DNA of 6,989 nt, taken from positions 1 through 6,989 of the forward strand of contig JAUPLM010000419.1 of assembly GCA_030836965.1 (NCBI GenBank), given 5' to 3'. Below the pieces are notes generated by a model, which ran no database searches, was not told the DNA's origin, and was given only the letters and a program-made list of their open reading frames with translations. Numbering within the stretch: the first letter of the stretch is position 1; the number at the start of each line of letters is the position of its first letter. The translations under genes and the position numbers were made by a program. Positions 1 through 6,475 of the stretch are shown here, one piece after another. This stretch comes from Thermodesulfobacteriota bacterium. GTDB lineage: Bacteria; Desulfobacterota; Desulfobacteria; Desulfobacterales; RPRI01.

Positions 1-671
1 AACTTGGGGGCTTTCCCGAATCCGCCTGACCTGCCGTCAAAAACCGAAGCATAATATTCGAAGGCTTTTTCAATATGCGCCTTTCTCTCCTGCTTTGAAG
101 CGGTATTTTTATGTTCATGAGAAAGATTTTTTCGCAGTATACCGGTAAGCGCATCGGCAGAATCGGTTATCTTCCCGTAAGTTACTGGATCTTTCCAGGC
201 AGTTGCAATTTTATTTAATAAATCCGGCCAGGAATTGATGCCGAACCTCGCTTTGACAGGAAAATAGGTGCCGCCGAAAAAAGGTTTAAGCTTCGGTGTT
301 AAAAAAACGTTCAAGGGCCATCCGGCTGAACCTGTCAATGCTGTTACAGCGCTTATATAGAGGCGGTCAATATCAGGCCTTTCCTCCCTGTCAACTTTTA
401 TGCATATGAAGTTTTCATTCATTATTCCGGCTATTTCAGGGTCGGTAAATGACTCCTTTTCCATTACGTGGCACCAGTGGCAGGTAGAATATCCTATTGA
501 TAACAGAACAGGTTTATTTTCCTTTTCGGCTCTTGCGAATGCCTCTTCGCCCCAGGGATACCAGTCAACCGGATTATATGCGTGCTGCAGAAGATATGGA
601 CTTTTCTCGTTTATCAGATGGTTGGAGAGCTTCTTTTTGCCGTTATCTGGTCTTTTTTCTTCCGTTTTCAT
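1..671 (-). CDS. YyaL/SSP411-family thioredoxin-domain protein (DUF255), N-terminal part
   Basis: I translated this frame directly; it is open from the ATG at 671-669 to the left edge (about 223 codons), so the C-terminal two thirds are missing. The N-terminus reads [18 protein letters not shown] (about residues 24-41), followed by [14 protein letters not shown] with the thioredoxin-like CHWC pair at residues 64-67, [11 protein letters not shown] (92-102), [10 protein letters not shown] (117-126) and GGTYFP (133-138). These are hallmark blocks of the DUF255/thioredox_DsbH domain found in bacterial YyaL and animal SPATA20. Family members are usually around 600-700 residues, with an alpha/alpha-barrel sugar-epimerase-like C-terminal half; their biochemical function is not established. 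No signal peptide is seen, so it is probably cytoplasmic. It is divergent from cooS across a 220-bp spacer. The start is fixed by an excellent ribosome binding site 8 nt upstream. Family assignment is secure; physiological role is unknown. Confidence 0.93.
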   Translation of the reverse strand, partial: MKTEEKRPDNGKKKLSNHLINEKSPYLLQHAYNPVDWYPWGEEAFARAEKENKPVLLSIGYSTCHWCHVMEKESFTDPEIAGIMNENFICIKVDREERPDIDRLYISAVTALTGSAGWPLNVFLTPKLKPFFGGTYFPVKARFGINSWPDLLNKIATAWKDPVTYGKITDSADALTGILRKNLSHEHKNTASKQERKAHIEKAFEYYASVFDGRSGGFGKAPK

Positions 672-674
672 GGC

Positions 675-685
675 GATCACCTCCT
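675..685 (-). promoter_or_regulatory. Very strong ribosome binding site of the thioredoxin-domain gene
   Basis: On the minus strand 5'-AGGAGGTGATC (685 to 675) can pair over 11 consecutive bases with the canonical 3' end of bacterial 16S rRNA (...GAUCACCUCCU). AGGAGG lies 8 nt from the ATG at 671. This fixes the start codon and suggests efficient translation initiation. Confidence 0.85.
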
Positions 686-713
686 GAGATTCTTCATTTT
701 CAAAGCTGCGGGC

Positions 714-744
714 TTGACATTAATAATGCTGTCCTTACTTTAAT
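714..744 (+). promoter_or_regulatory. Possible sigma70-type promoter for cooS
   Basis: A perfect TTGACA -35 box lies at 714-719. The best -10 candidate is TTTAAT at 739-744 (five of six matches to TATAAT), but the spacer is 19 nt, longer than the usual 17. With a 16-nt spacer only the poor TACTTT is available. If used, transcription would start around 750 and give a leader of about 140 nt containing all the dyads between 752 and 854. A TATAAA at 794-799 is an alternative -10, but without a good -35. The call is tentative. Confidence 0.35.
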
Positions 745-751
745 TGATAAT

Positions 752-769
752 AATTCCTGTTTGGGAATT
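752..769. repeat. Inverted repeat AATTCC-N6-GGAATT
   Basis: AATTCC (752-757) and GGAATT (764-769) are exact reverse complements separated by 6 nt. The size and symmetry suit a dimeric DNA-binding regulator. It lies just downstream of the possible cooS promoter. The function is inferred from symmetry and position only. Confidence 0.4.
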
Positions 770-775
770 GTCCAA

Positions 776-791
776 TTTTTCCCGGGAAAAA
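776..791. promoter_or_regulatory. Perfect 16-bp palindrome TTTTTCCCGGGAAAAA upstream of cooS
   Basis: Positions 776-791 read identically on both strands with no spacer, and are immediately followed by ACATATAAAG. A gapless palindrome makes a poor RNA hairpin because it leaves no loop, so an operator is more likely than a terminator. I cannot match it to a known regulator. It does not resemble the CooA, FNR or CRP consensus half-sites as I recall them. Confidence 0.45.
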
Positions 792-801
792 CATATAAAG
801 A

Positions 802-830
802 GTGTCCATGTGGAAACAAATTCCGGACAC
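802..830. repeat. Inverted repeat GTGTCC-N17-GGACAC in the cooS leader
   Basis: GTGTCC (802-807) and GGACAC (825-830) form a 29-bp dyad. The core TGTCC also occurs in direct orientation at 730-734 and 769-773, so the pentamer is present four times in about 100 bp (three direct, one inverted). It could be a set of regulator half-sites or chance; no regulator is identified. Confidence 0.35.
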
Positions 831-834
831 AACT

Positions 835-854
835 GAGCTTCCGGTACGGAACTC
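835..854 (+). repeat. Short hairpin in the cooS 5' leader
   Basis: GAG-C-TTCCG (835-843) pairs with CGGAA-CTC (847-854) around a GTA loop: eight base pairs with one bulged C at 838. No U-run follows, so it is not a classical terminator. It ends 26 nt before the cooS ribosome binding site. It may affect mRNA stability or be incidental. Confidence 0.35.
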
Positions 855-880
855 GGCAACATAATAATCTTTCCACGAAG

Positions 881-885
881 GGAGG
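881..885 (+). promoter_or_regulatory. Ribosome binding site of cooS
   Basis: GGAGG at 881-885 sits 6 nt before the ATG at 892, which supports this start codon over internal methionines. Confidence 0.85.
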
Positions 886-891
886 AACCAA

Positions 892-2868
892 ATGGAAAAA
901 GAAGAATCCGGTTCAAAGAAACCGGTTGTAAATCCTAAAGACCTTACAATTTGTGAAGCCACAGCGCAGATGCTTGAAAAAGCAAGAAAAGACGGCGTTG
1001 AAACGGCTTTTGACAGGGCTTTAAACATGAAAGCCTGTCCCATCGGAGCCGATTCTGCATGTTGCAAGCATTGCGCAATGGGACCATGCAGGCTTAATTC
1101 AAAGGACCCGTATGGAAAAGTCGGCGTATGCGGGGCAACCATAGATACAATCATGTCGAGAAATTTCGCCCGCATGGTTGCAGCGGGAGCGGCATGCCAT
1201 AACGATCACGGAATGGCGATGCTCGATCTTTTCAGGGAAGTCGCAAACGGAACCAACGAAGATTATAAAATCAAGGATCCGCATAAACTGGAAGAAGTAG
1301 CCCGCTCGGTCGGCATTGAGGTTGATGGACGAAGCACAAAAGAGATAGCGCTGGATCTGTACAAGGAGCTCGAAAGGACATATACTCAGGTCGAGGGTGA
1401 AATTCCTTTTGCAAAAAGAGTTCCTGAAAAAACTCTTGAAACATGGCGCAAGCACGGAATAGTCCCGAGAGGAGCCATGCGGGAAATTATGGAACTTATG
1501 AACAGGACACACATGGGGGTTGACCAGCATTATGAAAACCTCACAAAGCAGTGCAGCAGAACCGCGCTTGCCGACGGATGGGGCGGATCGATGGTAGCAA
1601 CCGAAATCTGCGATATCCTGTTTGGAACACCTACTCCGGTAAGCGGCGAAGTAAACATGGGCGTTCTGAAGGAGAACGAGGTAAATATAATAGTTCACGG
1701 CCATGAGCCGAATCTTTTCGAATCGATGCTGGTATCGGTTAACGAGCCGTCACTCGTAAAAGCCGCAAAAGATGCCGGCGCAAAGGGCATCAACCTTGTC
1801 GGAATGTGCTGTTCCGGAGCTGAAATGCTTTCCCGTCACGGGATTCCCCACGCGGGAAACTTCATGTCCACAGAAGCGATACTTGTAACAGGCGCGGTCG
1901 ACGCGATGGCGGTTGACATACAGTGCATCAAGCAGGGCCTTGTCAAAGTGGCCGAATGCTACAATACATATCTTTTCACAACCAATCCGCGATGCCATAT
2001 CGAAGGAGCGCCGCATATCGAATTCAATGAACATGATCCGAGAGCATGCACCGATGAAATAGTCATCAAGGCAATAACCAGGTTTAAAAACCGCAAGGCG
2101 CCCATTGATATTCCGAAGATAAAAAACATCGGAATTCACGGTTTTTCGCATGAATATATCAACTACATGCTTGGAGGCACCTTCAGGGGAAGCTACACTC
2201 CATTGAACGACAACATTATAAACGGAAGAATCCGCGGAGTAGCAGGCGTAGTTGGATGCACTAACCCGAGAGTAAGGCAGGACTGGGTGCATGTCGAACT
2301 TGTTAAAGAACTCATTAAAAACGACGTGCTGGTGCTTCAGACCGGATGTTCCCAGATCTCCCTCGCAAAAGCCGGACTCTATACCCCTGAAGCGGCTTGC
2401 CTTGCAGGACCGGGCTTAAGGGAAGTCTGCGAAACCGTCGGCATGCCTCCGGTACTTGGAATGGGATCATGCGTAGACAACAGCCGGATTCTGGTAGCGG
2501 CATCTCAGATGGTCAGGGAAGGCGGGCTGGGAAACAGCATAGCCGATCTTCCGGTAGCCGGAGCCGCGCCCGAATGGATGAGTGAAAAAGCAATCTGCAT
2601 AGGTCAGTATTTTGTTGCTTCAGGCGTCTATACGGTCTTCGGTGTGACCTTTCCTATAATTGAAAATACAAAGTTTCACAAGCTGCTGTTTGAAGGGCTG
2701 GAGCAGCAGGGATTCGGGAAATGGGGATTTACTCCCGATCCGTATGAAATGGCAAAAATGATGATCGCCCATATTGACAAGAAAAGAAAGGCGCTGGGCC
2801 TTGATAAGGGCAAGGAGCGCGTACTCGTTGACATGGCGGCCAGAAGGGAAATGAACGCAGCGGCGTAA
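892..2868 (+). CDS. cooS: Anaerobic carbon monoxide dehydrogenase, catalytic subunit (Ni-Fe CODH)
   Basis: Complete 658-residue protein, the usual length for CooS. It catalyses CO + H2O <-> CO2 + 2 H+ + 2 e- as a cytoplasmic homodimer. Numbering runs about +10 relative to Carboxydothermus CODH-II. The D-cluster cysteines are C49 and C57. The B-cluster [4Fe-4S] ligands are C58, C61, C66 and C80 (motif CPIGADSACCKHCAMGPCRL, 49-68). The Ni-Fe C-cluster ligands are assigned as H271 (VHGHEPN), C307 (GMCCSG), C345, C456 (VVGCTNPR), C486 (QTGC) and C527 (MGSCVDNSR). The catalytic residues H103 and K566 (PEWMSEKA) are also present, so the enzyme should be active. The C486-C527 spacing is 41 residues rather than about 50 in characterised enzymes. 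The gene stands alone: divergent upstream, convergent downstream, with no cooC, cooF, acs or hydrogenase genes in view. The physiological direction (CO oxidation, CO2 reduction or acetyl-CoA pathway) cannot be decided from this window. Confidence 0.97.
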   Translation: MEKEESGSKKPVVNPKDLTICEATAQMLEKARKDGVETAFDRALNMKACPIGADSACCKHCAMGPCRLNSKDPYGKVGVCGATIDTIMSRNFARMVAAGAACHNDHGMAMLDLFREVANGTNEDYKIKDPHKLEEVARSVGIEVDGRSTKEIALDLYKELERTYTQVEGEIPFAKRVPEKTLETWRKHGIVPRGAMREIMELMNRTHMGVDQHYENLTKQCSRTALADGWGGSMVATEICDILFGTPTPVSGEVNMGVLKENEVNIIVHGHEPNLFESMLVSVNEPSLVKAAKDAGAKGINLVGMCCSGAEMLSRHGIPHAGNFMSTEAILVTGAVDAMAVDIQCIKQGLVKVAECYNTYLFTTNPRCHIEGAPHIEFNEHDPRACTDEIVIKAITRFKNRKAPIDIPKIKNIGIHGFSHEYINYMLGGTFRGSYTPLNDNIINGRIRGVAGVVGCTNPRVRQDWVHVELVKELIKNDVLVLQTGCSQISLAKAGLYTPEAACLAGPGLREVCETVGMPPVLGMGSCVDNSRILVAASQMVREGGLGNSIADLPVAGAAPEWMSEKAICIGQYFVASGVYTVFGVTFPIIENTKFHKLLFEGLEQQGFGKWGFTPDPYEMAKMMIAHIDKKRKALGLDKGKERVLVDMAARREMNAAA

Positions 2869-2894
2869 TTTTCTGATTTGACTGATTCACTAAT

Positions 2895-2932
2895 AAACAT
2901 AAGAGGGGCTTTTTTATGCCCCTCTTATGTTT
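2895..2932. terminator. Bidirectional terminator hairpin between convergent cooS and kinase genes
   Basis: AAACATAAGAGGGGC (2895-2909) is perfectly complementary to GCCCCTCTTATGTTT (2918-2932), a 15-bp stem with an 8-nt T-rich loop. The core GAGGGGC is GC-rich and is followed by T-rich flanks on both strands (CTTATGTTTTAAT on plus, CTTATGTTTATTAG on minus). It lies 26 nt after the cooS stop and 58 nt beyond the kinase stop, so it probably ends both transcripts. The U-tracts are interrupted, so strength is uncertain. Confidence 0.8.
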
Positions 2933-2990
2933 TAATACCGATATTATCCGGCAATGACATATGCAACCCCCTTCGTACGGCTCTGAATAT

Positions 2991-5900
2991 TTATCTTTCA
3001 AGCGCCTGCCGGACCTTTTCTGTCAACTCTGCAACCAGAAAAGGCTTCTGCAGGAACATCGTTCCTTGTTCAAGTACTCCATGACGGGCAATCACATCCG
3101 CCGGATGCCCGGACATATACAATGTCCTGGTTTCAGAATGAATGTTTAAAACAGCATTCTTAAGCTCCAGGCCGTTCATCCCGGGCATCACCACATCGGT
3201 AATCAGCAGATGAACAGGGCTGCTGTGCCCACGGAGCAATGATAAAGCATCCGCAGGAGTTAAGGCCGAAAGAACATTATATCCATGCTCCTTCAGAATG
3301 CTGCATACGAATTCAAGAAGCATTCGTTCATCTTCAACAACCAGTACCGTCTCGGCGCCTCCGCAAGTTATCTTTTCCTGCACATGAATTTTCCTCTCCG
3401 CCTGATCATGACAGGAGGGCAGGTATATTTTAAAGGTTGTGCCGCAATACGGCTCACTAATAACATCGATGAATCCGCAGTTCTGCTTTACTATACCGTA
3501 AACAGTAGAGAGTCCGAGCCCGGTCCCGCTTCCAATATCTTTGGTGGTAAAAAACGGTTCGAAGATATGTGAAAGAGTTTCTTTATCCATTCCGGAGCCC
3601 GTATCACTGACAGACAGCACCGCATATTTTCCGGGCGTAAATCCCGGTCTGGGGCGGCAATAAAGCCCATCTATCACCGCGTTTTCAGTTTCAATTGAGA
3701 CTGTTCCCGCTCCGCTTATGGAATCGCGGGCATTTACCAGCAGATTCGCGAGTATCTGGTCGATTTGCGCGGGATCCATCTTCACAGCCCATGTATCGGT
3801 TCCCGGTTTCCACACAAGATCGATTTCTTCTCCTATAAGACGTTGCAGAATTTTTATCATGTCCGCCACCGTTGCATTCAGATCAAGAACTCTCGGGCTC
3901 ACCGTCTGCTTGCGCGCAAAGGCAAGCAGTTGTCTTACCAGATCTGCGGACCGCTGCGCAGCCTGCTTTATCTGAACCAGATATGAGTCGGCGGGAGAAC
4001 CCATGCTGATTTTAAGCAGGGCGAGTTCCGCATACCCCATTATCGCCTGAAGCATGTTGTTGAAATCATGGGCAACGCCTCCGGCGAGACGCCCGACGGA
4101 CTCCATCTTCTGCGCCTGGCGTAGCTGATCCTCCAGTGTTATTCTCTCGGTAATATCTTCGCATGCAGCCAGATTTTCGCCTGTCACAAGCTGCACCGGG
4201 ATGAAATGAATGATCTTGCGGGAGCCGTCTTTACAGGTTACCTCAAAGATCCGGGGTCTTTTTTCACCGGGTCTGTATAAACTTGAATCTTCAATCCAGG
4301 CGGATATTACCTGCTTTCTATATTCCGGATCAGGATATGCCAGCCTGAACCATGTTTTCCCGTCGGGAATATCCGAAAGATTATAGCCGAAAATTTCAGT
4401 AAACTTGGGATTTGCGTAATTGAACTTTCCGTATTTATCTACCACCAACATGCCGAACGGAGCATTATGAATGAGATTATGGAATCGCTGTTGTTCTTGC
4501 AGCAGCTCTTCTTCCGCACGTTTGCGTTCCGTGATGTCATGGGATACGCCATAGATCCCTGTAATTGCTCCCTTTTCATCCCTAAGTGCTCCCATGATAT
4601 TTTCGAACCAGACTCTCGATCCGTTTTTGTGGTAGTATTCAACATCCATTTTTACGGTTCTGTCCGGATCGACATCAGGATCAAGGTCACGTTCGAGCTC
4701 CTTTGCAAGTAGAATATAAGCTTGTGTAAATGATTCAGGCGTCATTGTTTCGGCCGGATCCATGACTAATCTCTCTTCCTGCGTGAAACCAAGAGCTTTT
4801 TCCACCGAAGGGCTTATATACGTTGTACGAAATGAAAGATCCGCTGTCCATATTATATCGATCATCTTTTTGGCAATGAGCCGGTATCTGCCTTCGCTCT
4901 CGTTGAGTTCCTTTTCAATACGGTTAGCTTTTAGTATCTTCCACATGCCGTCCATCAGAAGAGTTAATTGCTCTATATCATCATTTCCATAAGGCTCATT
5001 CTTGTTTCCCACTCCTGCGACCAGTACGATCCTGTCGCCGTCAAAAAGGGGGATGTTCAAATGCCGGTGCACTGAGACGTGACCTTCAGGATAACCTTTT
5101 TTCAAAGGATTATCCGCCTGGTAGTCGTTTGTAATCACTGGCCTGCGTTGTCTTACCGCTTCGCCCCACAACCCGGTTTCCTCCACAGGATATTTGATTG
5201 GTTTGTTATCAATCGCGCATTCCCGCATCGCGGTGCGTGACCAGGAATACATTGTAAGAACAGATTCATCAGGATTCATGAAAGCAAGATATCCTATTCT
5301 GCTTCCGGTCAGTTCAATCGCTTTTTCAAGTGTAAAATCGGTCAGCACCGTCTCCGATTCAGCCGACATCTGGGATAGTTCCAAAAGGCAGGCCAGGCGG
5401 GATTGGTTGAGCCGCAGAGTCTCACCGGCTTGCCTGCTCTCAGTTATATCATTCAGGAAATTAAGAGAAGCTGGTTTTCCTTCCCATTCTATGAGAACCA
5501 CATTGAGATCAACCCACCGTGTATCTCCTGATCGGGTCACAATCCTGAAACTGTACCGGGGAGGAGGCTCGCTGCCTGTCTGCCTTTTCACGTGCCTTTC
5601 AAGAACCATTTTACGGTCCTCAGGATGAATGAATTCAGTGAAAGGTCTGGAGGTCAATTCTTCCTTTGAATATCCTATGATCTCTGCGGTTTTATCATTT
5701 GCGAACTTCAGCATGCCTTCCCGGGCGACAAATATAGCTTCTCCGGCGTTTTCTACCAGAATGCGGTACTTCTCTTCGCTTTTCCGCAATTCCTCTTCAG
5801 CCTGCTTTTGTTCCGTAATATCTCTAACAATGGCCTGCATGAATTTCCGGTCTTCCCACTCAAAGCAGCTCAGCGAAACTTCGGTATCAAACAGCGTTTT

Positions 5901-6209
5901 ATCTTTACGTAAATGTTTCCAGTAAAATCGTTGAGGCTTTCCGTTAAGCGCCGCATTAATGAATTCCAGCGCCTTATCTTTCGAGTTTTTGCCGTCAGGT
6001 TGCTGCGGCGGGCTGAATTCCCATGGAGTATGGCCTATAATGTCTTCACTTCTCCCGCATCCGAATACTTCCAGGGTCTTATGGTTACACTCAACAAATC
6101 TGCCCTCTATCATAATAAAGATCGCATCATTAGCTCCTTCGAAAAGTGTGTAATACCGCTTTTCCGCTTTCAGTGATACTACTTCGGCATCTTTATTTTC
6201 TTTGGTCAT
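2991..6209 (-). CDS. Soluble hybrid sensor histidine kinase, PAS-PAS-GAF-PAS-PAS-HisKA-HATPase-REC
   Basis: 1072 residues, no hydrophobic membrane span and no signal peptide: a cytoplasmic sensor. Domains in order: PAS (about 14-137, ending [14 protein letters not shown]), PAS (about 144-260, ending NDITESRQ), GAF (about 271-430, with [20 protein letters not shown]), PAS (about 437-563, ending [14 protein letters not shown]), PAS (about 573-690, ending [14 protein letters not shown]), HisKA with phosphoacceptor H714 ([11 protein letters not shown]), and HATPase_c with N-box NLLVNARD (822-829), DTGSGMD (869-875), FEPFFTTK (883-890) and GTGLGL (895-900). The C-terminal receiver has E959/D960, phosphoacceptor D1005 ([12 protein letters not shown]), S1033 and K1055, all intact. 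Signals sensed are unknown; PAS and GAF domains may bind small ligands, haem or flavin. No DNA-binding response regulator is adjacent. The ribosome binding site is weak (AGGGG only 4 nt from the ATG), so a slightly different start is possible. Confidence 0.95.
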   Translation of the reverse strand: MTKENKDAEVVSLKAEKRYYTLFEGANDAIFIMIEGRFVECNHKTLEVFGCGRSEDIIGHTPWEFSPPQQPDGKNSKDKALEFINAALNGKPQRFYWKHLRKDKTLFDTEVSLSCFEWEDRKFMQAIVRDITEQKQAEEELRKSEEKYRILVENAGEAIFVAREGMLKFANDKTAEIIGYSKEELTSRPFTEFIHPEDRKMVLERHVKRQTGSEPPPRYSFRIVTRSGDTRWVDLNVVLIEWEGKPASLNFLNDITESRQAGETLRLNQSRLACLLELSQMSAESETVLTDFTLEKAIELTGSRIGYLAFMNPDESVLTMYSWSRTAMRECAIDNKPIKYPVEETGLWGEAVRQRRPVITNDYQADNPLKKGYPEGHVSVHRHLNIPLFDGDRIVLVAGVGNKNEPYGNDDIEQLTLLMDGMWKILKANRIEKELNESEGRYRLIAKKMIDIIWTADLSFRTTYISPSVEKALGFTQEERLVMDPAETMTPESFTQAYILLAKELERDLDPDVDPDRTVKMDVEYYHKNGSRVWFENIMGALRDEKGAITGIYGVSHDITERKRAEEELLQEQQRFHNLIHNAPFGMLVVDKYGKFNYANPKFTEIFGYNLSDIPDGKTWFRLAYPDPEYRKQVISAWIEDSSLYRPGEKRPRIFEVTCKDGSRKIIHFIPVQLVTGENLAACEDITERITLEDQLRQAQKMESVGRLAGGVAHDFNNMLQAIMGYAELALLKISMGSPADSYLVQIKQAAQRSADLVRQLLAFARKQTVSPRVLDLNATVADMIKILQRLIGEEIDLVWKPGTDTWAVKMDPAQIDQILANLLVNARDSISGAGTVSIETENAVIDGLYCRPRPGFTPGKYAVLSVSDTGSGMDKETLSHIFEPFFTTKDIGSGTGLGLSTVYGIVKQNCGFIDVISEPYCGTTFKIYLPSCHDQAERKIHVQEKITCGGAETVLVVEDERMLLEFVCSILKEHGYNVLSALTPADALSLLRGHSSPVHLLITDVVMPGMNGLELKNAVLNIHSETRTLYMSGHPADVIARHGVLEQGTMFLQKPFLVAELTEKVRQALER

Positions 6210-6294
6210 GGAACCCCTGGAATTCTTGATTTCTCATCGGATCACCGGCAAATTTAGAATTGATCCATCCCGTCTTTGCTTCAGGGAGGGAATA

Positions 6295-6322
6295 AATATA
6301 ACTTTTTACAAGGTCATGAAAA
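6295..6322 (-). promoter_or_regulatory. Possible promoter of the histidine kinase gene (proximal)
   Basis: On the minus strand TTTTCA (6322-6317) and TATATT (6300-6295) are separated by 16 nt, matching the sigma70 consensus at four and five of six positions. It would give a leader of about 80 nt before the kinase ATG at 6209. It competes with the distal candidate at 6339-6366. Confidence 0.3.
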
Positions 6323-6338
6323 AGTGGCTGATAAGATA

Positions 6339-6366
6339 TGAATAGCATAACATGTTAATTTGTCAA
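6339..6366 (-). promoter_or_regulatory. Possible distal promoter of the kinase gene with a palindrome in the spacer
   Basis: A perfect TTGACA -35 box reads on the minus strand at 6366-6361. Its -10 is poor (TATTCA, 6344-6339, 16-nt spacer). The spacer holds the 10-bp palindrome TAACATGTTA (6348-6357), a plausible operator position for a repressor. The -35 directly abuts the preceding hairpin at 6371-6402. It is tentative because of the weak -10. Confidence 0.3.
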
Positions 6367-6370
6367 GAAA

Positions 6371-6402
6371 ATGATACCCAGCATATGTTCAAAGGGTATC
6401 AT
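6371..6402 (-). terminator. Probable terminator downstream of the RNA helicase gene
   Basis: ATGATACCC (6402-6394 on the minus strand) pairs with GGGTATCAT (6379-6371) as a 9-bp perfect stem around a 14-nt loop, followed by TTTCTT. It sits 74 nt past the helicase stop, in the right orientation to end that transcript. The stem has only four GC pairs and a large loop, so a dyad operator is an alternative. Confidence 0.45.
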
Positions 6403-6475
6403 CGGTTCAGGCAAACCGCAGAGAATCCGGCCGTAAGGAGATTATATCTGTTTTTAATCCGTTTTCTGTTGCGGT

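Noticed and set aside
802..830. CooA (CO-sensing CRP-family) binding site
   Set aside because: CooA sites as I recall them have TGTCA-type half-sites with a roughly 6-nt spacer. Here the half-sites are TGTCC with a 17-nt spacer, so the match is too poor.
497..931. Plus-strand open frame spanning the intergenic region and the cooS start
   Set aside because: It overlaps the thioredoxin-domain gene and cooS out of frame, and its translation has no domain-like features.
1099..1704. Long open frame on the minus strand inside cooS (about 200 codons), with another at 1750-2292
   Set aside because: The translations are cysteine-rich with no recognisable domain and lie wholly antisense to a clearly conserved cooS; they are by-products of its codon pattern.
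5194..5628. Plus-strand open frames of 75-145 codons antisense to the histidine kinase
   Set aside because: They are Ser/Arg-rich with no family resemblance and fully overlap conserved PAS and GAF coding sequence on the other strand.
6441..6446. TATAAT on the minus strand just after the helicase stop as a kinase promoter
   Set aside because: No -35-like hexamer lies 16-18 nt upstream, and the probable terminator at 6371-6402 would stop such a transcript before the kinase gene.
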